From positions 58,341,501 through 58,405,500 of the forward strand of contig NC_133027.1 of the NCBI RefSeq assembly GCF_048771995.1: a stretch of DNA of 64,000 nucleotides, read 5' to 3'. This DNA is from Taeniopygia guttata (Eukaryota; Chordata; Aves; Passeriformes; Estrildidae). Both the position numbers and the translations under genes were made by a program. Of the stretch, positions 11,381-23,300 are shown piece after piece. The notes under the pieces were generated by a model. The model was not told the origin of the DNA, ran no database searches, and worked only from the letters and a program-made list of their open reading frames with translations. Numbering within the stretch: position 1 is the first letter of the stretch; every line of letters begins with the position of its first letter.

Positions 11381-14300
11381 GTACCGCCGGGTCAGCCCTG
11401 CCCTGCCACTGCCACTGCCACTTTCCCTGCCACTGTCCTGGCCCTGCCACTGCCACTGCCACTTTCCCTGCCACTGTCCTGCCCCTGCCACTGTCCCTGT
11501 CCCTCTCCCTGCTCCCGTTCCTGCCCCAGCCCCGGCCCTGCCCCTGCCCGTGCCCCGTTCCCTCACAGGGGTGAGCCGGACCCTGCCGTGGGCAGACAGG
11601 GTTTCCCCTCTCCCTTTGCTGTTTTTCCGTATTCCATGTGTATCTGACAGGTCTGAGGGGGAAGGTAGTTACTTCTGTGCAATATAGATGTGTTTATGTT
11701 GTATTTTCAGACTTGTCCGCCTACATCTCTATGGTTCAGTGCCGTACAAGTACGCACTGCATTAGGTCTACACTTGAGCCTAGCCTACTCGTGATTCGAA
11801 CCAAGAAAAGGGTTTTGATGTATTGGTGTATATCTATAAATACACAGGGCATTGTGTTGTCTGTTTTTCTAGTCCAATATCTATGCTGTATCTTGGTGAC
11901 ATCGGTTTTAAATTTGATGTTTTTTTAAAAGAGTGGAAGGAATGTTTTGGGTATTACTTAGGAGAACTTTCCAGTGGGAATGAAGATTTGCCACAGCACG
12001 AGGTGAGCTCTGACCTCTAGAATTACAGAAAAGCTGGGTACTTCTGCCTGAGCTTGAGTCATGATCAGATACGTCATCTAAAATTGTTATAATTGTGAAC
12101 CCAAAGTGTAAGATTACAGAGGGAAGAGTTGTGAGGGGTTTGTAGTCAACTTGTCTAGCCAATGTGAAGTTACTGTTACCTGACCAAATTTATTATGTCT
12201 TTTTTCCCTCCAGAGTTGTTTATTTATTAGTGTAATTTAAGTTAAACATTTCCAAGAAAGCCTGGCAGAGGCCCTGCACTGGCACATCCTGTGTTGCGAA
12301 GCAGGATTCATTCCTGGCCTTACTTCCTGGTTTCTGCTTCTCTTTATGAATTTTTGAAGAGAGACCTCCTTAGCTCTGATTTCAAAATGGGGATCTGGAT
12401 TTTCAGACGCCTACAAAAGTGCCTGAATGCCTGAAGTGAGGTGCGCTAAAGAGAGCAGAGGGAGCTCAGTATTTGGGTACTTTGCTTATCCCTCTGAGAA
12501 AGAGAGTGCGGATTTGAATTTGCCAAAAGCCTCATGAAGTGACAATGTAATGCAGACTTAGGCTCTTGCTCACCTTCTACCCAGAAACTGTCACACTTCC
12601 ACACTGAAACTACAGCTCGGTGGCATTAAAGCTGTCACTGCTGGCAGTTTTAAAGGACATGGAGGCACATTTGTGTCTGCTGTCTTCAGATGTGAAAGAA
12701 TGAGCAGGGCACAGGGGTGCTGGGGCAGTGCCACGTAAGGCAGCTTGGGGTCAGGGATAGAACAGGTGTGTTTTGGAGTGTGAGTAGGGCTTGACTTAGG
12801 AACTGTAGTGCCTTATGGGCACAGCTGTGCTGTTTATGGGGTTGAGTTTGTCCATTTGTGCTGTACTGCTCAGGTGGTCTTGTGAGCTCATGATTTGCTA
12901 ATTTGGAAGTGTCTGCACTCTTTTAGTTTTATACGGGTCTGGTGGCCTAAGTATATGCAGAAAAAGGGACATAAAGATTTTTACTTTGGTGTTTTTTTTC
13001 TTTTTATATGTTGAACTTAGCAAAATAAAAAACTTGTGTTTTCTCCTGCATATTTAGTTTTGTACATACAGGACCAGTTTGATGCAAAAGGAACAGTGTG
13101 TCTGGAGAAGGTTTTGAGTAGAAGAATCAATGGTTTTTGACACAGAGGTGTTTTTTAGTGGCCTGTTGCGAACAGAAGTGCCTAGGCAGTGGGAATAGGT
13201 AGAGTGGGAATGCCATGCTGTCAAGTTGCCTTCAGAAGCTATGAGTTCAGTGACAGTGGGCTACAGGGTCAGAATAACTATGTTTTTTCCTCAGGATTGC
13301 TTGGGACTGCAGACTGGTTGGGAGCAGGCAGCATCAACATGGTCAGCTTTGCTTTGGCTGGACACTACAGCTGTGCTTTACAACTCTGTGATCCTGCTGG
13401 CTGCACTCTACTAACAGCTTCACATATTAACTCTTCTGTGTCGGGTTTAAAGCTGGTGTTAAAGTTTACCTCCGTGCTGATGGCAATAGTGTTACAAAAA
13501 CCGTAGTGGAAGGACTGAGGAAAAACCTTGATACACTGGAATAGCATTTTGTAAGGCTGAAATGCTTTTGTTCAGCTCTGGAATGTGAACGCCTCAACTG
13601 TTGTGCAATACTTGTAATTTCTTAAAAAAGCTGTTTTGAAATCTGGACTTTTTTTTTTTTTTACATCAGCATGTCTGTTATGGTTTTTATTTCTCTTCAT
13701 AAAATTTGGATATGCAAAACTGGACTAAAGATTGATTGATTTTAGACAAAATTGTGGGTTTGTCATTGTGGTTTTGGGCTTTTTTTATTTAAAAAAATTT
13801 AAAGGGACTGATGCAATAAGACAACTGACTTTCACATTAAAGTAATATTTCTGGTGCAAGGTCAGGCATAAGGTTTTGTGCCTTTGAGTATTTTTTTAAT
13901 ATGCTGAAAGCAGTACTAACACCGTGTTATTTGCTTATTCTGTTTACCTCTTGATAATTGAGGCTAGCAGAGTTCTTTCTAAATAACATACTTGCCTACC
14001 AGACTTTTTTTTCTTTTTAGTTTCGTTCAGTTGCCTGGAAAAAAAATGATTTTATATTATTTGTTGCCTGCAAGAAACCTCTGTTTGGATGGGTCGTTTC
14101 ACAACAGCAAGAAATAATCTTCACTACATCAACCATTTGATGCAGTTAGTACAATGTATTTTAATCAAAGAAGAAACTTGTTAATAGCAATGTGCCGGAA
14201 TGTTTCTTCCATTGCTTTATGCCATTTTCTCTATTAGCAGTCTGGCACATGTGAATTTTAGGCCTAAAAGAGCTGACATCATCTTCCAATGTATATTTGA

Positions 14301-17300
14301 TTAAGTTAAAGCAGTATTATGCAGTTGTGTCTCTGTGATGTGATGTGAGACTGAGTACTCACCTTTAAAACTCATGATAAAATATCATAGTATAGATTGT
14401 TTTAATAGGAAGGATACAAAGGCAATTAATTCTAGTAACACATATAGGGAAAAGGGAAGGATAAACCGCGTTATAATAAGAGTAATTGTAAAACAAGGAA
14501 GGAATGAAAGTAAGTGTGCTTGTTCAGAAAGGCAAAGTAAAGGAAAAGCATCATGTCAGATTATTGTATTAAGAAAGAGTTCAGCTTTAGCTAGTTAAGA
14601 AAATACTGGATGTAGTGATCTTACCCTAAATACTGTCATGCAGTTTAATAATGCCAAATCTTAATGGAGAAAATTTTGTACAAAAATTTTCTGAAATGTG
14701 AAGGACAAATTATTGTCCTGCAAACTCATGAGATTCCATCATGTCATGTCAAGCTTTTACCATGGTTACTTCTCAATTCAATTATGTCTGATTGCAGTTA
14801 AGACTACAACATAATTCTGGTTTGATTCTTATGAAAGAATTATGTGAAGCATGGATCATGGAACCCTGGATTGCAATATATAGTTACACTATGTGGAGTT
14901 AGCTGTCCATATGAGTGTCAGAACTCAAGTGGTATGAGTTTGTGTGGTAGTTTTGTTTGTCTATTCAGACACTTCTTTTCCCATAATCTCTCTTCAAATT
15001 TAGAAACAGGTTACTGGTTTTGTCTATTTTTTACCTGTTTGGCAACCTGACATTTTTCAGTTGCAGATAGGATATCAGCAGTGCCTGTGTAATGGCTGTG
15101 AGGGGATTGTCTGCCTTTCAAGTCTCTGTACAGCTGCCCATCTTGTGAGGCATTGTGCCATCTGTTCCTAGGGCTGCCCACTTGGCTTCCCACAGGCCTT
15201 GCAGCAGAAAGAGCCTTGTTTGGAGAGCCTCAATAGAGAACAGCTGTGCTTCAAGTGGGCCAGCTGCTAGCAGCAGAATCCTGATGGGGTTTGTGTGACT
15301 GATGCAGCTGTGTAGGACTCAACAGTTACCCTGTACTGTGAGAAATTGTACAGTGCACCCCATCAGCTATTCACTGCCTGTGGATAAAGCTTTTCCATTA
15401 TTCTTTAATCAGATCTGTTTGAAGTTCCTGTGTGATTGGACCCATCAGCTTCTTTTGCAGCTTTTTTTAAAAAAGCAATATTAGGTGAAATATTCTCTGT
15501 AGATTTGTGTGGTGTTAGTCTTTGAGAATTAATGAATATTCCCTTTTAACTTATGTCTGATGCTTTATATTCTTTGCTGACATCTTTTCCCCTTTTTGTT
15601 CTTCTGCTGCTACTGTGATTATAATGCCCCAGTTAACAGTCCTGTATTCTGTTGCAGCCCACAGTGAAAGAGAAAATGAATAGAAAATGATCACTACCTG
15701 CTTACCTCTGCTGATCCAAGCTCACAAAAATTCACTAGTTCACTGTAACCTATGCCATCACACTGTTAGTGCTGCTGCCTAGCTGTCCTAGAACAGAATG
15801 ACTTACACTTGTGGTAGGGATGCTGTCCTCTTTGCAGGTTCTGTGGCCATTATCACTGTAAATATCACTGCTGGAGTACTAAAACAGAGATAAGAAATCA
15901 CAGAAAAACTCAGGAGAGACATTTACATCCCGTAAGAGCATTAAGAATGATGAGGGTAATTTTTAGTGCAGATTGGAGTTTTGTGTGAAGGCATTTACCA
16001 TCACAGGAGGGGACAAGGGGCTGCAAAGTATGGAAGTGGGTCAATGGTAAGCTGAAAGCACACCCCAGTTCTTAGGGACTTGAATTGCTTCTTGGGGCTG
16101 TCCTTCCATTCTGGCTCTGTCAAAGCACTGCTTTTTCAAATATCCCAGTGAATTCAGAACCATTTAAATTACAGGCCTGTCTGGAACTTGCATTATACTG
16201 TTAATGCTGAAAAGTGTATTATAAGTTATACAACCAAGTTTTTACACTCACAGTTGAGGCTTCTCCAGAAATTGACAGTGCAACAGTATGGACTACTGCA
16301 GATTTCTTGTGTTCTGCTCTCAGTGGCTTTGTTACTGCAGGATTGGCTTACTATGCTTTTACAAAATAAGGGTACCTTTCTTAGTACTGAAGTACATAAC
16401 CACAAGACATATCTACAAAGCACTATAAAACACTTTCTTCCCCTCCACCCTCAGGCTGTGAATTTTATTATGGTAACAAAAAAAAATTCCTATGTTGAAA
16501 TTAAAGGATGTTCTGTTAAGTGTGTGTCTTCAGCCTTAGGACTGGAAAGATGGGGATTTGAATTATCACTAGAGCACTTTCTAGCAAGTGTGGCTTGTCA
16601 GAGCAGGCATTTCATCCTGAAAGACTGGTACAAGAGCTGTTGACCTGCCACATCTGTTTCCCTCCCCTTTAGGAGGCATAAACAATGTATGGCTCTTGAG
16701 CACTTATCAACATGCAGATATTGAAGGGGTACCAGTCAGACCTGTGATAACAGGGGCAGTGCTATGCATCACTTCTCTGCTGTGGGTGAAAGTGGGATAG
16801 CTGGGATGGTACTCTGTTCTCCTGTGAGCTGCTGCTTCCTTTCCCCAGCACTCCTGCCCATCTTTTCATTGCAGTTGGCATGCATCTTGTTGTTTTTGCC
16901 ATCCTGTAAATTTTGTGAGGTGGGGTATTTGTAGGGTCAGGAAGATTGGCCACAGCAGGACCCATTGAATTTTAAGTGTGGCACTGCAGGAGACACCAGT
17001 GGGAAGCCATGGGAAGACAGCAGTGTGAAACCCGCCTTCAAGGAAGGGTTAAGACTGAGTTGGAACACTGCTGTTTTCTGTGGGAAGATAAGAAGAGTAA
17101 TGAACAACCTGTTCATAAATTGCAAAATGAGAGCATATGACAACTGAGTAGAATGGATGTACAGAATCTGGGAAGATATCAGTAGAATTTGTTGGATCTG
17201 GATGTGAACAGACTAGTCCCAGGAATAGCATGAGTCCCAACAGTGTGAGTTCTCTGTTGTATGTGAACACAAAATTGCAAGGGTCATGATGCAGCTGCTG

Positions 17301-20300
17301 TAGGGGAAAGCTGACCATTGCTCTGAGTTACTGAGGAGCTTTATGAACCTGTACCATTAAAGAGATGCATCAGCATCACTTGAGATGGTGACGAGGACAG
17401 ATGTCTCCCAAGGAGATGCTGCAAGGACAGACAGATCACGCAGCAGAGGCAGTCTGACAAGCTGTGTGCATCAGAACAAGGAGTCCAGCTCATTCTTCCC
17501 AGCTGTGTTCTTGGATCTCTTGTGCTTGTCCAGTTCTTCCTTGCTTGTTCAACTAACAGAAAAATGGTCTGACAAAAAAGGGAAAGTTTTTGTGCCAATT
17601 TAATGAGTTAAATTACCTCACTGACTTGGGATGGGTTGAGGTGGAAGGATGATGTGCAGGAGAGATCTACACTCTCTCTTTCAGTGGCAGAGGCAGCAAG
17701 TGGTTAAACTGTCTTACGATCTGATTTTTGAACCTTTGACAGCACAGAAGTGACCCACTGAAATATTTCATTTCTTAAACCTGTAATGTGTTCTTCAAGT
17801 GCAAGTTTTAAGTATGTTCCAGAATTCATAACAGTGCTTGTGGATACTGTGCCAACAGAGTTGACAGCTGTTTTGAAGGAAATTAATCATTGTATGTATA
17901 GCTAACTTTGTACATTTAACAGTCAATTGTTGAGCATATCTAGCTTCCTTCATGCCCTTCACTTTCAAGTAAATAATTTGATTAAAAAAAAAAAAAAGGC
18001 GGGGATTTTCCTATTTTTCATCAGTCATTTCCTTTTTCTTGTAATCTCAGTGAGTCTCTTTGTAGATGTTGAAAAAAGATTGTGAAATACTTTCTGTGTA
18101 AAAAAACCTCAGATGTAATTTGTGGCTTAAAAAATAAAGGATTTTCATTTTTGAAGACTGCCTGGAAAATCCTTTTTTTGTGCCCTTTGAATTCCCAGAA
18201 AACAGAAGAACCTAGGAACAAAATTTTGGTCATCTGTTAAATATTCTGAGAGTCTAAAAGACTTACAGTTCTGAATGCTAAGACCTAAAAGATCTAAAAG
18301 TTTGGTGAATTTTTATTTTATTACTAATATACACAATTCCTAAAATATGAGAAGGAAATGAGTGGTCTGAGGAAATTACAGGGAGACAGGATAGAATACA
18401 TCCTATGTTTATACTGTTAATCCAGTTTATATTTTCAGTTACAGAGTTCACTTCTCTAACTAATTTGGCAATTTTAATTTCCTTTGAATAGCTAGGATTT
18501 AAGTTTTGAAGAAAAGTCAATATAAAAACCTGTTTTATGGAAAGGGCATTGAAGAAGAGATTTCTCTTTGGTCTTGGTGGACAGAGTTTTCTTATTGATA
18601 TGCCAAATGGGTCTGAAGTATTTCCAAGTCACTTAGAACCAAAAGGTTATCTGTGCTAGGTTTGAAAGCATTCTTCTCATGATGCCAGATTCCAGCTGAA
18701 TTGGACTTGAAGGTTGTTTTGCAGTTTTTACATTTCTGGCCACTTGAGTATTCTCATTAACACCCATTGTTTCAATGATTTTTTGACATTATAGTCACGC
18801 TTCAGAGTTTTCTTTTTCTGAACTGGGGCTGTATTATGTTAGGTATTGTATATTTCACGTATTTTCTGGCTTAAAATCTAGTGTTGTGTAAAAATACGAA
18901 ATGAAAAGTCTTTTTATGTATTTACATTTTTATTTATTTTAAATGCTGAGCATGGTCAACTTTTTATTGAGACATGACTCACTTTTTAACTGTTGGTTGT
19001 GAAACAATGACTCAACTACAGAGCTAAAGATGCTGAAGGTATGGAGATATTTTCCAGAGGAAAATGGATCCCAGAATCATCGAATCATTTAGGTTTGGAA
19101 AGACTTCTAAGATCAAATCCAGCCTTTGACTGACCACTATCCAGCTAACTAGACCATAGCACTAAGTGCCATGTCCAGGTATTAATGAAATGAAGTTGTA
19201 ATGATTTAAGGCTCCCACAGGCCAAATATGGAGGTTAACATTATTTTTGAAGAGGTGTCTGAGGAAGGCAGTCTGGCAATCATTACTTTTGGCTATGTGT
19301 GAGCAAGATTTGATTTTTGTATGTAGTTTTTTTCAGGGACAGACTTAGGAGATTTAAGGTCTCATTTGCAAAGCAGACCCTGAAATTACAAGGGAGAAAT
19401 GAGAGGACAGAATGAGTGATTCAATAAATTACAGCAATTAGGGTTTGAAAGAAAGAAGCAAATCCCCATTTTCTGTGAGTTTGAGGTGTCCCGTGTGGCA
19501 TAATTTGGGAATCATAACCAAAGAAACAGAATTTCTGCTGACAGAACTCAACGTTCTTTAGTATAAACTAGCTTCACTTTGAAGACTAACTGGAGTGCTT
19601 AAAAAAACATTTACAGAGAATCTGAGTTTTACCTTTTGTGGTTTATTATTTTTCAGTTAATATAAGAGACTTTCATTATATCCTTGTGAAACAAGTGATT
19701 ATTATTATTATTCTATCTTTATTACAAAAAACCACAAACTATACATAGGGGGATGCAGATGTCATTCTTTTTCATCAGGCCTCTTTATTAAAAAGAAGGG
19801 TGAAAGAACCAGAGTAATCCTTACATGAAACAAGAAGGCTTATTCCTTTTCCTTCTACCTGCTGGACAGAAAGCCTGGGAATGCGCTCTGGGATTAGTAT
19901 GAAGTCATTCTGCTCGGACAGTACAAGAAAGTTGCCTGCAGTGGCTCATATGTTTTCTCAGACTTACAGCTCTTCTGTTTTTTTCAGGAAGCAATTAGAG
20001 TTGGTGTTATGATGCTGAGCACCAGTGGAGAACTTCACAAAGTACAGGTTTGTCCGGTTTTTCTATTTATTCAATGAATTAATATGCAATGAAACAAAGT
20101 CTTTCAGCAGCTGCAAGTATATCCTTTATTCTGACATCAGTGAGTAGGGAGTGTGTTCCTCTGAGAGCAGAATTGCAGCACAGGGGCAGGAAATGTACAA
20201 TCATTCTGGCTGTCTTTCTTTCAGGTTCTTTTTAACATCACCTATGTTAATGGACAAGTATATCTAAATGACTTTCCTATGAAAAGCGGGGTTGCCCACA

Positions 20301-23300
20301 TAACATGTCAAACAATAATATGTGAGTATTCTCTTTTCCTTTTCTATTAATTTTATTTTCCTCCCTCCCCTGGGGTATTTGGCTTCCCTGTTGTCTAGTA
20401 ACCAAAACTTACAATGGCTATGTGTTCTGTATTTTGTAAACCAGAGCATTGTGGAAGCAAAACATTTCCCAAGGTAGGACAATTTTAGTATTAAAATGGA
20501 TCAAAAAAATCTTACTGCCTTAATCTCAAGTCACATTAACAGGCTTGTGTGTAAATGGTCTAATCTGAAATCCAGACTCTGCCCATCTTTTCAAAAGAAT
20601 GTTTTGCACTACAAGCTAGACAATGTAAACAGAAGGATGGAACCCCACCCTGCTAATGGCTGTGTCCCTAGGTTAGTTGGCCTATGTCCAGAAGGAGATT
20701 CAATAACAGAAGTATGAATTGTTGTTAGGATGATATTTTAAAGATATCACTTCTGTATCTGTTGGACAAACAAGTTTCTGCTGGATAGGATATTATAGCA
20801 CAAATATTGTACTTTAATGACTGCAGTAGTTAATGTTTTCAAATTGTCTTGAACCTGCTGTTTTTCCACTGATTCAATGCTACATTTTTTGGTGAAAAAA
20901 CAGAAAGTACTGTGTGATCATTTTTGAGATCCACAGAACATACTGTATAATTAATAAAAGAAGGACCATTAGGTTTATTTGATTTAGGCTTCTGTTGTAT
21001 TGAGAACAATCTTCCGCTGCATGAGATGCAGTTAGTCTCTAGGTTGGCATCTGAGGTCATCCTCATCAGGGACTTACAGAATACTTACACTTTTACAAAT
21101 TGCTTCTCTGAGCTGTGACCTTGTTGCTTGAACCCTTCTTTCCCAAGCATGATCAGTTATTAATTTGACAGTATTTCCTTCCTGGAGAGGGAAAGCAGTA
21201 ATCAAATTCTCCTTTTCTGGTACAAAACCATGGCAAAACGTCATTTACTTGCAAAATAACTCACTCCAGAAAAATAGATATGATTTCACTGAGTAATTCT
21301 GAGAGCTCCTGAGAATTCTTCTGTAGTCATAGTGCTTGCAATGACTAGTTATGAATCTGAAACAGTGAGGAAAATACTGATTTTGACTTGGGAGCTAGAA
21401 ACCTGACACTCTTTATCTCCATGTTTGGGTCTGAGTCCCCAGCACAGTACCTCTCTCTGTTACCTGTAATGTATATACTATTTACTTACTAAATTATTGA
21501 CAACAGATTCAGGTAGTGTTTGTAAAGTGCTAAAGAACTATCAAGATACTTATTAATAGAGGTGGAAATACTCCTCAGTGTATATAAAAACAAAACTTGA
21601 CCTTAATAATCATGCTTTTGAATATTTGAGACCACGTACTCTTAACATAGTTGTCATATCATTCTTGGCACCTACATCCCCACTTGAACTTCCTCCAAAA
21701 GTCAGTTTTGGAAGTGTATGTGTTGTTCCTGTGAATGTAGTGGTGGTTGAACAGCCTGACACATGGTAAAAGCTGGGAACACAGGGAGCTTCAGCTGCTT
21801 GGCACGTTAGAGGTTTTGGGCCTTTAGTGCATGCTTGCTGCTCCAAGTCAGAAAACATTCAGCAACCAGGTTAGTGCCCTGGCTCACACCTGTAGGGAAC
21901 TTTTCTTCCAACTTATTTTGGCAATGGAAGATATTACTAAATTATGCCAGAAAGTATTTTTCTATATTTTCAATAATAAAAATAGCTTTATGAGGACAGG
22001 GATCACAGCATGGTAGTGGACACTCTGAGTGGTTAGTGTGTGACTGAGACCCAAGTTGAGCCTTACCCCACATTACCTGACAGGCTCAGCACTCCAGGTG
22101 TCACACACACAGCACCAGTAGCTTAACAGCAGGAATGGTCTGGTTTCAGTTCATGTCCCTTGGTATCTGCATACTGGAGAGATCCCTCACCTCCACTCTT
22201 GTGCTTCTCCAGGACTTCAGTTCTAGCATGCCCTCACCTGAAGCAGAGCTGTGGTAATTGGGAGGATAGTAAGAGCGTACAGAAACAGCCAGGGTGGAAA
22301 GGCAGTTCAATGTGTACTTGTAGAATATTAAGCTGTCGAAATAGCTGAAAGCTTTTGGGTAGGAAGAGAGGTTGAGGTATCACCAGTCACATATGGAAAC
22401 AGACAGGGGGACAGAAAAATATGTAGGAGGGAACTGGCACTCATCTTGAGCAGGAGATGCAGTGTGCCTGGAAAAGACCATATTTGTTTCTGTATTCAGA
22501 GAAAGGGAATGTTGTGCAAATGAAGATGTTTACACAGGTGGCTGGCTAGGCTGTGGCATTACTCTTATGAACTCCTTTGGACAACTGAAATAAGAATGCA
22601 GCAATAACCAAGCCAAAGAGCTCTGCTTAGAGTGCTCAAATGCAAACCTCAAAAGCAGAGATGTGACTTTGCTTGCAGGCTTCCTGAGTCAGGGGACTGT
22701 ACAACTCTGCTGTGTTAGAGACCTGCTCTGATTTGGTGATACACTGGTAAAAAAAAACATGGCACCTGTTTTAGCTGTTGCCCACATTACTACTGGTTGT
22801 AAAAGCTGTTACTGGAAGTGTTAAGATGTTCTGTACTGTTGTTCTGGCATCTCTGGCTTGATGCTAGTGGTACTCTGACTTCTCCATTCAGGCACTGCAT
22901 GTGCAAAGGCATCTCTGTCAGAGTTGCACCTGTTTTCTCTATGGCTGGGTGCTGCTTTCTGGTTGAGGTGGTTTCTCTTTGAAAATGATGACATTGTGTA
23001 TTAACAGTGGAGAACAGAAGCTTGGATAACTTACCGGATCAGCAGCACCTGGGAACCGTCAGTGTTCGAATCATGGTTCATGAGTGGCCTTTGGCATCCA
23101 CTTCTGATTTGCAGCTGATTGTCATTCAGGAAGAAGTGACAGAAATTGATGGAAAACAGGTAAAAAAAAGCCCTGCTACAACATTCTGCTTGTTTTTAAT
23201 TTAGGAGAGACAAGTAGTTCCCAGGGATTACAAGATTTACATGTATCTGGCTGGTGGTTAGAACACAAAGTATATACTTAGTGTTAACTAACATAGTACT

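Larger units (their letters stand above)
10860..11640 (+). promoter_or_regulatory. GINM1: CpG island promoter of GINM1
   Basis: GC content and CpG frequency rise sharply from about 10,860, with many CG dinucleotides through 11,400, and fall back to the AT-rich background after about 11,640. The island covers the GINM1 start codon at 11,276. No TATA box stands out, as expected for a broad CpG-type promoter. A motif AAGATGGAGGC at the start codon resembles a YY1 site of the kind found at initiation regions of housekeeping genes. Whether the island also fires leftwards cannot be judged from sequence. Confidence 0.8.
11381..19987 (+). other. GINM1 intron 1
   Basis: This is the longest intron of the gene (8.6 kb), from gtaccg to a pyrimidine-rich acceptor ending ttttcag. 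It contains the C-rich minisatellite at its 5' end and one CR1 tail near 19.1 kb. No other gene or RNA was recognised. Open frames up to 151 codons (16188-16643) show no family resemblance. Confidence 0.8.

Noticed and set aside
11033-11647. Open frames of 75-177 codons over GINM1 exon 1 and the minisatellites
   Set aside because: Low-complexity translations of the repeat arrays. Only the frame starting at 11,276 and stopping at the 11,380 donor matches the gene model.
16188-16643. 151-codon open frame on the + strand
   Set aside because: Lies inside GINM1 intron 1, has no recognisable family, and runs through ordinary AT-rich sequence.
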